From contig CAVTBD010000004.1 in assembly GCA_963732875.1 (NCBI GenBank), positions 1 through 64,000 on the forward strand: 64,000 bases of DNA, read 5' to 3'. Positions within the stretch are counted from its first letter, which is position 1. Each line of letters opens with the position of its first letter. The notes beneath the pieces are model-generated. The model was not told the origin of the DNA. It worked only from the letters and a program-made list of their open reading frames with translations, and did no database searches. This DNA is from WHSO01 sp963732875. Its GTDB lineage: Bacteria; Pseudomonadota; Alphaproteobacteria; SMXQ01. Below are positions 24,712-35,117 of the stretch, in pieces. Made by a program: the position numbers and the translations under genes.

Positions 24712-24900
24712 GAGGGCTCTCTGGCGCGGTTTTTTCAGGTGCATGGTGGCCGCCGGGGCGGCCCGCGCCAAGGGAAAAGCCATGCTTCCGGGGCCCTTGT
24801 CAAGACAAAGCCCCCCTCCGGCGACGTCTTCCCTGCGGCCGGCCGGCGCCTCAGCGCGCTTTGGGTTCGTGAGCGGGCGGTTTTCGTGTATAGCTTCGCC

Positions 24901-26088
24901 ATGATCACGATCACCGACACCGATGCCCTGGCGCGTTTCTGCGGCTCCCTCGCGGGAGCCGAATTCGTGACCGTCGACACCGAATTCATGCGCGAGCGCA
25001 CCTACTGGCCGAAGCTGTGCCTGGTGCAGCTCGGCGGCCCCGATGAGGCGGCCGCGGTGGACGCGCTCGCCGAAGGCCTCGACCTCGCGCCCCTGGTCGC
25101 CTTCCTCAACGAGAGTCCCACCCTCAAGGTGTTTCACGCCGCCCGCCAGGACATCGAGATATTCCATCACATGACCGGCCGGATTCCGCATCCGGTATTC
25201 GATACCCAGATCGCCGCCATGGTGTGCGGCTTCGGCGAATCGGTCGGCTACGAGACCCTGGTGACCAAGCTCGCCAAGGCACGCATCGACAAGTCCATGC
25301 GCTTCACCGACTGGTCGCACAGACCCTTGTCCGAGAAGCAGCTCCAGTACGCGCTGTCCGACGTCACCCACCTGCGCGTCGCCTACGAGAAGCTGGCGGC
25401 AAAGATCGAGCGCACCGGCCGTGCCCATTGGCTGGAGGAGGAGATCGTCACCCTCACCTCGCCCTCGACCTACGTGGTGGAACCGGAAGACGCCTGGCGG
25501 CGCATCAAGGTACGCGGGGGCAAGCCGCGCTTCCTGGCCGTCCTCAAGGAACTCGGGGCCTGGCGGGAACGTGCCGCCCAGGCGCGCGACGTGCCGCGCA
25601 ACCGCGTCATGCGCGACGACATGCTGCTCGACATCGCGGCCCGCGCGCCCCACGACGAGGCCGAGCTCGCCCGCACCCGCTCGGTCGGACGCTCGGGGCT
25701 GCCCGCGCAGGTCGCACGCGACGTGCTGGAGGCGGTTGAGCGCGGCCGCGACGTGCCCGACGACCAGTGCCCGGTGATCGAGGAACGTCCGCAGCTGCCG
25801 CGCGGCATCGGGCCGCTGGTGGACCTGCTCAAGGTACTGGTCAAGATGAAGTGCGACGAGGAAGAGGTCGCCCAGAAGCTGGTGGTGAATGCCGCCGACC
25901 TCGAGCTTATCGCCGCCGACGACAATGCCGACGTACCGGCCCTCAAAGGCTGGCGGCGCGAGCTGTTCGGCGAGGATGCGCTCAGGCTCAAGCATGGCCA
26001 GCTCGCGCTCGCCTCCGACGGCCGTGCGGTACGCCTGATTCCAATCGACGGCAGCGGTGCCATGGAAGCCCAGCGCGCCAGTCGCTGA
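24901..26088 (+). CDS. rnd: Ribonuclease D
   Basis: RNase D is a 3'-5' exoribonuclease that trims tRNA precursors. The protein starts at ATG 24901 (MITITDTDALARFC) and has 395 residues. The DEDD active site is seen as VDTEF (residues 24-26 region), D in HAARQDIEIF, and the YALSDVTHLR segment holding the YxxxD motif. An HRDC domain follows (about 205-290), and a second, weaker one lies near 310-370. The long open frame upstream of 24901 is antisense to aspS and was not used. The gene is convergent with ppx. Confidence 0.95.
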   Translation: MITITDTDALARFCGSLAGAEFVTVDTEFMRERTYWPKLCLVQLGGPDEAAAVDALAEGLDLAPLVAFLNESPTLKVFHAARQDIEIFHHMTGRIPHPVFDTQIAAMVCGFGESVGYETLVTKLAKARIDKSMRFTDWSHRPLSEKQLQYALSDVTHLRVAYEKLAAKIERTGRAHWLEEEIVTLTSPSTYVVEPEDAWRRIKVRGGKPRFLAVLKELGAWRERAAQARDVPRNRVMRDDMLLDIAARAPHDEAELARTRSVGRSGLPAQVARDVLEAVERGRDVPDDQCPVIEERPQLPRGIGPLVDLLKVLVKMKCDEEEVAQKLVVNAADLELIAADDNADVPALKGWRRELFGEDALRLKHGQLALASDGRAVRLIPIDGSGAMEAQRASR

Positions 26089-26105
26089 GCGGTACTCCCC
26101 TCGGT

Positions 26106-27629
26106 CTAGTCCAGCACCCGCGTCTTGCGTGACAGCCGTTTGGCGAGGGCGACGAAACGCTTGTCGATCTCGTCGCTCATCAGGTAGCCGGTCCCCCACG
26201 GCAGGCGCAGGGTGAGATGCTGCTTGTCCATCTCGAGGCGCGTGGTGCGCAGGACCTCGGCGGTGCCGCCGGTAAGCGAACGGGCGAAACGGAGCGCACG
26301 GCCCACCGTGATCGCGTATTCGACGTCCTCGTCCGACGCGAACGGCCGTACCAGGCTGCGCACGGGGCCGGTCCGCCCGCCGCCGTAGCTGGCACTGACC
26401 ATGAAGGCGAGAATCACGCGCTCGCCGTGGTCGATCCCCGTGAACGGCATATGCAGGACGCGTGAGAAGCTGTCGCGGGCGCGATAGTCGGGATGATCGC
26501 GCCAGGCGACGTCGGACAGCATTACGGCAGCCCGGCGCAGGCGCTCGCGCCGGGGCTGGTCTTCGGGGAACAGGGGCGCGATCCATTGCTCGAGCTCTTC
26601 CCCCGGCGGGCTGAAACGCGATTTGCGCGCGGCGACCTCGGCGGCGCCGGCGAGCAGCGGATCGAGCGCCTTCTGGCCATCGGGCAACTGGCTGTAGAGC
26701 CAGCCCTCACGCAGGCCGTGGGCCGAGAACACGATCTCCTTCGGTTTGGCAGTGGTCAGCAGACGCTCCATCACCAGCGCCGCGACCGGCAGCGTGCCGA
26801 GGCGCGCCTTCGGCACACGCGGAATCTTAGCGAGCGACTTGGGGCTCATGCGCATGATGAGCTGCAGGAGCGAGATCGCGTCGCCACGGGCCAGCTTGTA
26901 CTGGTGGATGACGTGCAGCGGGTAATTGTGCTGTCCCATGTGGACGTTCGCGAAAGCGCGCCAGGCGCCGCCCACGGGATAGAACGTCCGTCCCTTGATC
27001 GAGTCGAGCCATTCGACGCGTGCGATCGCCTTGTCGACATGGGGCTCGGCCTTGGCGATGTTGCCGCCCACCATCTCCTTGAGTCGTAACGACCCCACCG
27101 GCAGCGTTGCCCGCGCCCCCGGCACGCCGGCATCCAGGGCCACGATCTCGAGACTGCCGCCGCCGAGGTCGCCCATCATGCCATCGGCGCCGGGAATGCC
27201 CGATACCACGCCCCAGGCCGAGGCCGCGGCTTCGGCTTCGCCGTCCAACATGGTGATCTTGGTGCCGAGCGTGCGCTCGGCCTCGGCGAGGAAGTCCGCG
27301 CCATCGGACGCCGCGCGGACCGCTTCGGTAGCGAGGGCATGGATATGCGTCACGGCCATGGCACGGCCGAGCGTGGAGAATTGCGCCAAGTGCTCGAGCG
27401 CCACCCGCACCCCGTCCGGGTCGAGGCGGCCCGTGGTACCGAGCGAGCGCCCCAGTCCACACAGGGTACGTTCGTTGTAGACCGGCGCCGGGGCGCGGCC
27501 CGCGCCGGTATAGACCACCATGCGGACGGAGTTGGAACCGATGTCGATAACGGCGGAAAGCGGCGCGAGACCGTGCGCGGGAAGCTGACTGGACGGGTTC
27601 GGTCGCGCCACGCCTGTCAGCCCTTCCAC
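26106..27629 (-). CDS. ppx: Exopolyphosphatase, Ppx/GppA family
   Basis: Ppx releases phosphate from the end of inorganic polyphosphate. The 507-residue protein begins MEGLTGVARPNPSSQ; a later start is possible because the family core begins at AVIDIGSNSVRMVVY (about 26). Motifs include ATEAVRAASDG, the glutamate-bearing DGEAEAAASAWGV, and DLGGGSLEIVAL. A C-terminal HD-like helical domain (from about 310) is present. The start overlaps the end of ppk by 13 bases, so the pair is translationally coupled: polyphosphate synthesis and breakdown from one message. Confidence 0.93.
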   Translation of the reverse strand: MEGLTGVARPNPSSQLPAHGLAPLSAVIDIGSNSVRMVVYTGAGRAPAPVYNERTLCGLGRSLGTTGRLDPDGVRVALEHLAQFSTLGRAMAVTHIHALATEAVRAASDGADFLAEAERTLGTKITMLDGEAEAAASAWGVVSGIPGADGMMGDLGGGSLEIVALDAGVPGARATLPVGSLRLKEMVGGNIAKAEPHVDKAIARVEWLDSIKGRTFYPVGGAWRAFANVHMGQHNYPLHVIHQYKLARGDAISLLQLIMRMSPKSLAKIPRVPKARLGTLPVAALVMERLLTTAKPKEIVFSAHGLREGWLYSQLPDGQKALDPLLAGAAEVAARKSRFSPPGEELEQWIAPLFPEDQPRRERLRRAAVMLSDVAWRDHPDYRARDSFSRVLHMPFTGIDHGERVILAFMVSASYGGGRTGPVRSLVRPFASDEDVEYAITVGRALRFARSLTGGTAEVLRTTRLEMDKQHLTLRLPWGTGYLMSDEIDKRFVALAKRLSRKTRVLD

Positions 27630-29791
27630 ATGAAGCGCTTGAGGATGCCGGTAGGCTGCCGCTCGCGCACCGTCCGGCCCGACAGGGACGGATGGGTCAT
27701 GAAATAGTCGTGGGCGCTGAACGGCTCCTCTCCCGGCGCGGGACGGATGCGCCGGTAGGTCCCGTCCGCCTGCAACAACCAGGTCTGAAGGTTGTCGCGC
27801 AGGTTCGCCTCCATAATCTGATCGAGCACCTGCTCGTGCACGGTCGGGTTCTCGACCGGAACCAGGGATTCGATGCGCCAGTTGATATTGCGCGGCATCC
27901 AGTCGGCCGAGGAGATGAACACCTTGGCCTTGGGCGACGGCAGGCCGTGGCCGGCGCCGAAGCAGGCGATACGGGAATGCTCCAGGAACCGGCCGACGAT
28001 CGAGCGCACGCGGATATTCTCCGACAGGCCGGGCACGCCGGGGCGCAGGCAGCAGATGCCGCGCACCACCAGGTCGATCTGCACGCCGGCTTGCGACGCA
28101 TCGTAGAGCGCATCAATGATCTCGGGATCGACGAGCTGGTTCATCTTGGCCCAGATCGCCGCGGGACGGCCCGCTTTGGCATGGTCGACCTCGTCCTTTA
28201 TCAGGCCGTTCAAGGTCTCGCGCAGGTTGAGTGGCGAGGCCGCCATCTTCTCGAACTTTTCCGGCCGCGCGTAGCCGGTCATGAGGTTGAACAGACGCGC
28301 TGCGTCGCGGCACAGCAACGGGTCGGTCGTGAACAGCGACAGGTCGGTGTAGATGCGTGCGGTTACCGGATGGTAGTTGCCGGTGCCGAAATGGACGTAG
28401 GAGCGCAGCCCCGCGCCCTCGCGCCGGGTCACCAGCGACACCTTGGCGTGGGTCTTGATGTTGACGAAGCCGAACACGACCTGGGCGCCGGCGCGTTCGA
28501 GATCGCGCGACCAGCGGATGTTGGCCTCCTCGTCGAAGCGGGCCTTGAGCTCGACCATGGCGGTCACCGACTTGCCCGCCTCTGCCGCCTCGATCAGCGC
28601 CTTGACGACGGGACTGTCCTTGCTGGTGCGATAGAGCGTCTGCTTGATCGACACCACCGCCGGATCGCGCGCGGCTTGGCGCAGGAACCGCAGCACCACG
28701 TCGAAGCTCTCGTAAGGGTGATGGACGATGATGTCCTTCTCCCGGATCGCGGCAAAGGCATCGCCTCCGAAGCTCACGATGCGCTCGGGAAAGCGCGGCG
28801 TGAACGGCGGGAACAGCAGGTCTGGACGCTCGTCGAGGATGATTCCCTCGATGTCCGCGAGGCCGAGGAAGCCGTCGACGTCGAACACATCGGAGCCCGC
28901 CACCCTGAGCTGGCCGATGACGAAGGCACGCAGCTCGGCCGGCATCCGGGTCGAGAAAGTCAGCCGGATCACGGAGCCGCGCCGGCGCCGCTCCAGCGCC
29001 GAGGAAATGACCTCCATCAGGTCCTCGGCCTCCTCCTCGATCTCCACCTCGCTGTCGCGGATGACGCGGAATATGCCTTGGGCCTCGACCTCGAAACCCG
29101 GGAACAACTGGTCGAGGAACAGGCTGACGAGATTCTCCAGGGTAATGAACTGCGCACCCGGCCCCGGCAGCCTGATGAAGCGCGCAATCTGGTTGGGCAG
29201 CGGCACCAGCGCACGCATGCTCTCGCCGGTGTCGCGATGGCGCAGCTGCAGCACCATGCTGACACCGAGGTTGGGGATGAACGGAAATGGATGGGCGGGG
29301 TCGATGGCGATGGGCGTGACGACCGGGAACACCTGCTCCATGAAATGGCGTTCGAGCCAGGGCTTGTCCGATTCGGTGACGTCGTCGCGGCGCACCACGA
29401 AGATACCCTGGTCGGCGAGCGCGGTACGCAGTGTGCGCCAGCACTCCTGCTGCTGCTCGAGGATCACTGCGCACTGGTGGCTGATGGCGGCGAGCTGGTC
29501 CTGCACCGTCATGCCGTCGTCGGAAGCCGCGCTGTAGCCGGCCTTGAGCTGGGCCTCGAGGCCCGCCACACGGACCATGTAGAACTCGTTGAGGTTCGAC
29601 GCCGAGATCGACAGGAAGCGCACCCGCTCCAGCAGCGGGTGGGACTCGTTCATCGCCTCCTCGATCACGCGCCGGTTGAAGGCGATCCAAGACAGCTCGC
29701 GATTGAGGAAACGGAACGGCGAGTCACGGTCTATCGCCGGTACCGTACCGCCGTTGGAATACTCGTCGCGTTTGTCTGCTTGCTCGGTCAT
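27617..29791 (-). CDS. ppk: Polyphosphate kinase 1
   Basis: PPK1 polymerises phosphate from ATP. The 724-residue protein starts MTEQADKRDEYSNGG, with the N-terminal domain entry RFLNRELSWIAFNRRV at 27-42. The expected phospho-histidine is H448 in NIKTHAKVSLV, equivalent to H435 of E. coli. SYVHFGTGNYHP follows at 464-475, and SSADWMPRNINWR marks the second phospholipase-D-like half. Length is normal. The gene is divergent from sixA and overlaps ppx. Confidence 0.96.
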   Translation of the reverse strand: MTEQADKRDEYSNGGTVPAIDRDSPFRFLNRELSWIAFNRRVIEEAMNESHPLLERVRFLSISASNLNEFYMVRVAGLEAQLKAGYSAASDDGMTVQDQLAAISHQCAVILEQQQECWRTLRTALADQGIFVVRRDDVTESDKPWLERHFMEQVFPVVTPIAIDPAHPFPFIPNLGVSMVLQLRHRDTGESMRALVPLPNQIARFIRLPGPGAQFITLENLVSLFLDQLFPGFEVEAQGIFRVIRDSEVEIEEEAEDLMEVISSALERRRRGSVIRLTFSTRMPAELRAFVIGQLRVAGSDVFDVDGFLGLADIEGIILDERPDLLFPPFTPRFPERIVSFGGDAFAAIREKDIIVHHPYESFDVVLRFLRQAARDPAVVSIKQTLYRTSKDSPVVKALIEAAEAGKSVTAMVELKARFDEEANIRWSRDLERAGAQVVFGFVNIKTHAKVSLVTRREGAGLRSYVHFGTGNYHPVTARIYTDLSLFTTDPLLCRDAARLFNLMTGYARPEKFEKMAASPLNLRETLNGLIKDEVDHAKAGRPAAIWAKMNQLVDPEIIDALYDASQAGVQIDLVVRGICCLRPGVPGLSENIRVRSIVGRFLEHSRIACFGAGHGLPSPKAKVFISSADWMPRNINWRIESLVPVENPTVHEQVLDQIMEANLRDNLQTWLLQADGTYRRIRPAPGEEPFSAHDYFMTHPSLSGRTVRERQPTGILKRFMWKG

Positions 29792-29808
29792 GGCAATCCC
29801 CCAGAGAG

Positions 29809-29837
29809 TTGCAATTCCTTCCGGGATTTTCTAGATT
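29809..29837 (+). promoter_or_regulatory. Putative promoter of the sixA-like gene
   Basis: TTGCAA (29809-29814) and TAGATT (29832-29837) are separated by 17 bases and lie 38 bases before the ATG at 29876. Each hexamer matches four of six consensus bases. Confidence 0.4.
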
Positions 29838-29875
29838 CCCGTGACAGGATCGGGACATCCGGAGATGCAAACCCT

Positions 29876-30427
29876 ATGAGCATGAAAGTGTTATATATTT
29901 TGCGTCACGGAAAATCCAGTTGGGCGGAGCCCGGCATGCCGGATGCGGACCGCCCGCTCAACCGGCGCGGCGAGAAGGCGGCGCAGCGGATGGGCGCGGA
30001 AATGGCCCGGCGCGGCTGGCGGCCCGACCGGATCCTGTGCTCCACCGCCGTGCGCACCCGCGAAACCCTGGAGCGCCTGGACAAGGGCTGGCACAAGGCC
30101 GGCAAGGGCACCCTGCCCGACGCCACCTACGAAAAAGCGCTCTACCTCGCCACCGCGGAGACAGTCCTCAAGCATCTGCATGCCCTCGACGACGAGACCG
30201 GATCGGTCCTCGTGATCGGCCACAACCCCGGCCTACACGACCTGGCGACGGCGCTCGCGCGCAAGAATGACGGCGCGGACCGTGCCAAGCTGGAGCAGCA
30301 ATTCCCGACCTGCGCGCTCGCGGTGATCCGCTTCGAAAGAGGTGGCTGGCGGGACATCGGGCGCCACGGCGGGCAGCTCGCCCACCTGATCCTGCCACGC
30401 GAACTCGACCGAGCGGCACGCCCCTAG
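29876..30427 (+). CDS. SixA-type histidine phosphatase
   Basis: This 183-residue protein of the histidine phosphatase (phosphoglycerate-mutase-like) superfamily starts MSMKVLYILRHGKSSWAE. The catalytic H11 is in LRHG, with a second histidine in VIGHNPGLHDLA. It has the short form typical of SixA, which removes phosphate from phosphohistidine on phosphotransfer proteins. Its substrate here is unknown. The last four bases overlap the 3' end of hdaA on the other strand. The ppk-sixA divergence places it beside polyphosphate genes. Confidence 0.85.
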   Translation: MSMKVLYILRHGKSSWAEPGMPDADRPLNRRGEKAAQRMGAEMARRGWRPDRILCSTAVRTRETLERLDKGWHKAGKGTLPDATYEKALYLATAETVLKHLHALDDETGSVLVIGHNPGLHDLATALARKNDGADRAKLEQQFPTCALAVIRFERGGWRDIGRHGGQLAHLILPRELDRAARP

Positions 30428-31125
30428 TTGGCGGCGTCCCCCTGCCGCATCACGTCGCGCACCAGCGCAAGGGTCACGGCGCGCCGCTCGGCCAGCGCCC
30501 GCGAGTTGATTTCCGAAACGAGAGCGCGCGCGGCGGCGAAGCTGCGTTCCATGCGCGTAACCATGAACGGAATGACATCGGCGTTCACCTGAAGCTGGCG
30601 GTCGGCGAACAGCTTGACCAGGAGCGCCCCCATCAGCGCGTCGTCGGGCGCGCCGATCCCGGCCACGGGCAGGGCGTTGAGGCGCGACGACAGGTCACGC
30701 AGCGCGACGCCCCAACGCGCCGGCGGGACGGTCGCCGTCATCAGGAGGCGGCCACGCCCGGGCGCGAGATGGTTCAGCAGATGGAACAGGGCGCGCTCCG
30801 CCTCGGGCGTCCCCAGTATCGCGTCGGCATCGTCGAGAATCAGCGGGCCGCCGTCCCCGGCGAGCTCGGCCGGGGGCTGCGACGCGAGTTCCGACCCCGT
30901 CACGGCACGCCCCTGCGTGCGCGCCTGGAACACCGAGGCGAGATGGCTCTTGCCGGCCGCACGCGCGCCCACCAGCACCAGGGCCGTCGCCGGCCAGTCG
31001 GGCCAGCGGTCGATCCAGGCGACGGCTTCGGCGTTGCACGCGGCGACCAGGAAGTCCTCGCCCTGGAGGCTGGGGCGATGATCGAACGGCAGCGGGAACT
31101 GGCTCGCGCGCGGGCGCCCGGTCAC
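30424..31125 (-). CDS. hdaA: DnaA inactivator HdaA (Hda homologue)
   Basis: HdaA works with the DNA-loaded sliding clamp to stimulate ATP hydrolysis by DnaA, which resets initiation. The GTG at 31125 gives 233 residues. The clamp-binding peptide QFPLPF is at residues 9-14. The AAA+ domain has Walker A GARAAGKSHLA and Walker B LILDDADA. A helical lid follows. The start overlaps the perM stop by GTGA, the last link in a chain of four coupled genes. Short length and lack of a DNA-binding domain IV separate it from DnaA. Confidence 0.93.
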   Translation of the reverse strand: MTGRPRASQFPLPFDHRPSLQGEDFLVAACNAEAVAWIDRWPDWPATALVLVGARAAGKSHLASVFQARTQGRAVTGSELASQPPAELAGDGGPLILDDADAILGTPEAERALFHLLNHLAPGRGRLLMTATVPPARWGVALRDLSSRLNALPVAGIGAPDDALMGALLVKLFADRQLQVNADVIPFMVTRMERSFAAARALVSEINSRALAERRAVTLALVRDVMRQGDAAN

Positions 31126-32192
31126 GGCCGTCCGCCGCCGTTGCCGCGATAGAGGCGGCTCGCCAGGTACCGGTCGATGGCGAAGCGCGCCAGCACGCCG
31201 ATCACGGCGGCGATCGGCACCGCCAGCAGCACGCCGACGAATCCGAACAGCAACCCGCCCGCCAGCAACGCGAAGATCACCCAGACCGGGTGCAGCCGGA
31301 TACGCTCGCCGACCAGCTTGGGGGTCAGGAAATTGCCCTCGAGCGCCTGTCCGGCGACGAACACGGCCGCGGTAATGGCCACGTGGACGGGATCGCCGAA
31401 CTGGACCACGGCGACGCCGACCGCCCCCACGAAGCCGACCGCCGCGCCGACGAACGGAATGAACGAGATCAGCCCGGCCACCAGGCCGATGACCAGGCCG
31501 AAGTCGAGGCCGATGAGACTGAGCGCGGTACCGTAGAAGGCAGCCAGGATCAGGCACACCATGGCGACACCGCGCATGTAGCCGGCGATCATGGTGTCGG
31601 CTTCGCGGGCGAGCCCGCGGATGGTGCCGGCGTGGTCGCGCGGCAGCCAGCCGTCTACCTTGGCGATGATCCGGTCCCAGTCGCGCAGCACGTAGAACGC
31701 CACCACCGGCGCGATGAAGATCAGCGACAGCAGGTTGAGCAGCGCGAGGCCGCCAGACCAGATCTTGCCGGCGAACTGGCCGATGAACTTGAGCAGGTCG
31801 CCGGCCGCGCCGCCCGCCGCCGCCTTGAGCTTCTCCACGTCGGCGGGGCTGACCCGCGCCGACACGCGCGCGATCAGGTGCATGACGCGGTCCTGGAGCT
31901 TGCCGACCAGCTCCGGCGCCTGGTGCGCGAAATCGACCACCTGGCGCTGGACCACCGGGGCGATCAGGCCGACCAGCAGCACGATCATGGCGAAGAACAG
32001 CACCAGCACGGCGAGGGTGGCGAGGGTCCGGTTGACCTTGTGACGCCCGAGCCAGAGCACCACCGGATCGAGGAAATAGGCGACCGCGAAGCCGACCACG
32101 AACGGCAGCAGGATCGGGCCGAGGACGTGCAGCACGAGCCCGACGACGACGAGTCCGATGCCCCAGATCCAGGCCTGCCGCGCGGGTGTCAC
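31122..32192 (-). CDS. AI-2E family transporter, PerM-like
   Basis: The 356-residue membrane protein starts at GTG 32192 with GGAGGAA upstream. It has the family layout: two N-terminal membrane segments (about 7-45), a third near 60-80, a soluble helical region (about 85-145), then a run of segments to the C-terminus with GLISFIPFVGAAVGF and TPKLVGERIRLHPVWVIFAL. Members act as secondary transporters; one exports AI-2 and others move ions, and the substrate here is unknown. Both ends overlap neighbours by GTGA. Confidence 0.88.
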   Translation of the reverse strand: MTPARQAWIWGIGLVVVGLVLHVLGPILLPFVVGFAVAYFLDPVVLWLGRHKVNRTLATLAVLVLFFAMIVLLVGLIAPVVQRQVVDFAHQAPELVGKLQDRVMHLIARVSARVSPADVEKLKAAAGGAAGDLLKFIGQFAGKIWSGGLALLNLLSLIFIAPVVAFYVLRDWDRIIAKVDGWLPRDHAGTIRGLAREADTMIAGYMRGVAMVCLILAAFYGTALSLIGLDFGLVIGLVAGLISFIPFVGAAVGFVGAVGVAVVQFGDPVHVAITAAVFVAGQALEGNFLTPKLVGERIRLHPVWVIFALLAGGLLFGFVGVLLAVPIAAVIGVLARFAIDRYLASRLYRGNGGGRP

Positions 32193-32734
32193 CGACGTTC
32201 CTCCATGGTTGCCGCCTTGCGCACCCAACGTACCACGTAACTTCCGCCCGAGATCAGCGTGGTCGCGCCGACGGTCAGGAGCAGGAGCCGGTAGAGCCAC
32301 AGGTCCTCCACGCCGAGCGCCCGGGTGCCGAGCACGAAACCCGCCAGTACGATCTGTGCAAGGGTGTTGGCCTTGCTGATGAGCAACGGCTCCATCTTAA
32401 GATTGTGCGTCAGCGTATGGTAGAGCAGCGCGCCGCCGACGATCATCACGTCACGCCACACCACCAGGATCACGACCCAGCTGGGCAGGTAGCCCTGGGT
32501 GCCAAGCGTGACGTAGATGCTCACCAGCAACGCCTTGTCGGCGAGCGGATCGAGAAAGCTGCCGAGCTCGGACTGGTAACCGAAGCGCTTGGCGATGAAG
32601 CCGTCCACGGCGTCCGAGACGCCGGCCGCGATGAACAGCCAGAATGCGATCTGCATGCGCTCGTCGACGATCGCCCACACCACCAACGGCACGGACAGGA
32701 GACGCGCGAGACTGATCAGGTTGGGAAGATTCAC
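32189..32734 (-). CDS. CDP-alcohol phosphatidyltransferase (PgsA-like)
   Basis: This 181-residue inner-membrane enzyme transfers a phosphatidyl group from CDP-diacylglycerol, most likely to glycerol-3-phosphate or phosphatidylglycerol. The signature D-x2-DG-x2-A...G-x3-D-x3-D is seen as D41, D44-G45, A48, G58, D62 and D66 (SDAVDGFIAKRF, GSFLDPLADK). About five hydrophobic segments follow. The start is GTG at 32734, overlapping DUF2066 by GTGA, and the stop overlaps perM the same way. Whether it makes phosphatidylglycerol-phosphate or cardiolipin cannot be told from motifs. Confidence 0.88.
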   Translation of the reverse strand: MNLPNLISLARLLSVPLVVWAIVDERMQIAFWLFIAAGVSDAVDGFIAKRFGYQSELGSFLDPLADKALLVSIYVTLGTQGYLPSWVVILVVWRDVMIVGGALLYHTLTHNLKMEPLLISKANTLAQIVLAGFVLGTRALGVEDLWLYRLLLLTVGATTLISGGSYVVRWVRKAATMEERR

Positions 32735-33948
32735 GGCGCACCGGACTTGTCATCTTGGTCCGCGCCGCCGGCACCGAGGCGCATCACCCACGAGGTCGCA
32801 CCATGATCGAGGGAAAGGTCGCTCTGGGCGAGCGCGACGCGCAGTTGCTCCTCGTCACCGATGAAGTTGAGGCGCAGGGTCGCCGCGCGGCGCGTCAGGT
32901 AGATCAGGTCGCTGCGGCGGATGAAGGCGACCCTGTCGAGGCGCTCCTTGATCTTGAGCCATTCTGCCAGCGAGTCGAGCGGCACCTGCACCGTGATCTC
33001 GTTGCCGGTATCGAAGCGCAGCCGATTGTTGCGCTTCCAGTTCTCCTCGATCTGGGTGGCGACCGCGGCGGCGGCGCGCGCGAACAGCGCGGTCTGGTCC
33101 TCGCCCGCCTCGGGATAGAACGCCTCGACCCGGGTCTGCTCGAGCTGGGCTGTACCGAACCGGCTCAGCGTCACCTGGAGCCACGGCCCGCTGCCACCCT
33201 GGGGCTCGGGCGCATCGGCGAGGCGCATGGCGGCACGCGCGGTCAGCACGTCGGCGGCGCCATAGCGCGCGGCAATCGCGCCCAGGCGCTTGTCGTCGCC
33301 ATGCACCGCCTGTTCCGCGCCGATGGTGGCGACGTCCTGCAGGTCGCCCTTGGGCAGCACCAGCGGCACCAGGCCGTCCGACGGCGGCAACCGGTCCCAG
33401 GCCTGGCGCCACGGGTTGGGATCGTCCCACAGCGATAGCGCGCCCGCGACCTCGTAGACCGGCAGCACCAGGAGCGGCTTGGAACGGGTCTCGGCGAAGC
33501 CGACGCCGTGCTCGCGCAGCATGGCGCGCACCGCGTCGGGCTTGAAGCGGATAGTGAGCGTGGCGAGGTAGCGCACGGTCGAGGTCTTCTCGTCGGCGAC
33601 CTCGAAGTCCCGGACGAACTCGCTCATCGCGTCGGGTCCGAAGGCCGGCAGGCGTGCCCGGTCGGCGGCGATGGTCAGGCGCGCGAGCAGGCGCTCGAAC
33701 GCGGCCTGCTGGCCCTCGGCGATGGCGAGGTCGCGGGCGTTCGCGGCAGTATCGGCGGTGGCGTCCACCTTGACGCCATGCACCGTGAAGATGGCGGGAT
33801 CATCGGCCCGCGCCGGGGCCGCCGCCAGGACCCCGCCGAGCACCGCGCCAAACGCCGCCAGCGCGAGCACGACGGCGCGGAAGCCCGGGCGAAGAGCGCG
33901 GGCGGCAAAGGGCGTCTGTGGGTGTGCCTCGATGTTCGATTGGGCCAT
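32731..33948 (-). CDS. DUF2066 domain protein, exported
   Basis: The 405-residue protein starts at ATG 33948 (MAQSNIEAHPQTPFAARAL). A twin-arginine-free signal sequence ends near residue 49 at APARADDPA. The mature part opens FTVHGVKVDATADTAANARD, typical of DUF2066, and has no membrane segment. Its function is unknown. It is the first gene of the chain DUF2066-phosphatidyltransferase-perM-hdaA and diverges from purM. This neighbourhood is common in alphaproteobacteria. Confidence 0.86.
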   Translation of the reverse strand: MAQSNIEAHPQTPFAARALRPGFRAVVLALAAFGAVLGGVLAAAPARADDPAIFTVHGVKVDATADTAANARDLAIAEGQQAAFERLLARLTIAADRARLPAFGPDAMSEFVRDFEVADEKTSTVRYLATLTIRFKPDAVRAMLREHGVGFAETRSKPLLVLPVYEVAGALSLWDDPNPWRQAWDRLPPSDGLVPLVLPKGDLQDVATIGAEQAVHGDDKRLGAIAARYGAADVLTARAAMRLADAPEPQGGSGPWLQVTLSRFGTAQLEQTRVEAFYPEAGEDQTALFARAAAAVATQIEENWKRNNRLRFDTGNEITVQVPLDSLAEWLKIKERLDRVAFIRRSDLIYLTRRAATLRLNFIGDEEQLRVALAQSDLSLDHGATSWVMRLGAGGADQDDKSGAP

Positions 33949-34053
33949 TACAAACCGTCGCGGATACACTATCTTGACCGCCGCGGTGGCGCGGGCGCGG
34001 GGTTTCACACGCCGCGCGCAATCTATCATGGATAACGCGAGGAGGAACCCATT

Positions 34054-35104
<1,051 letters not shown>

Positions 35105-35117
<13 letters not shown>

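Noticed and set aside
22960..24900. Long plus-strand open frame ahead of rnd, in frame with it
   Set aside because: It is antisense to aspS. The RNase D family begins at the ATG at 24901, and the upstream part has no homology-like features.
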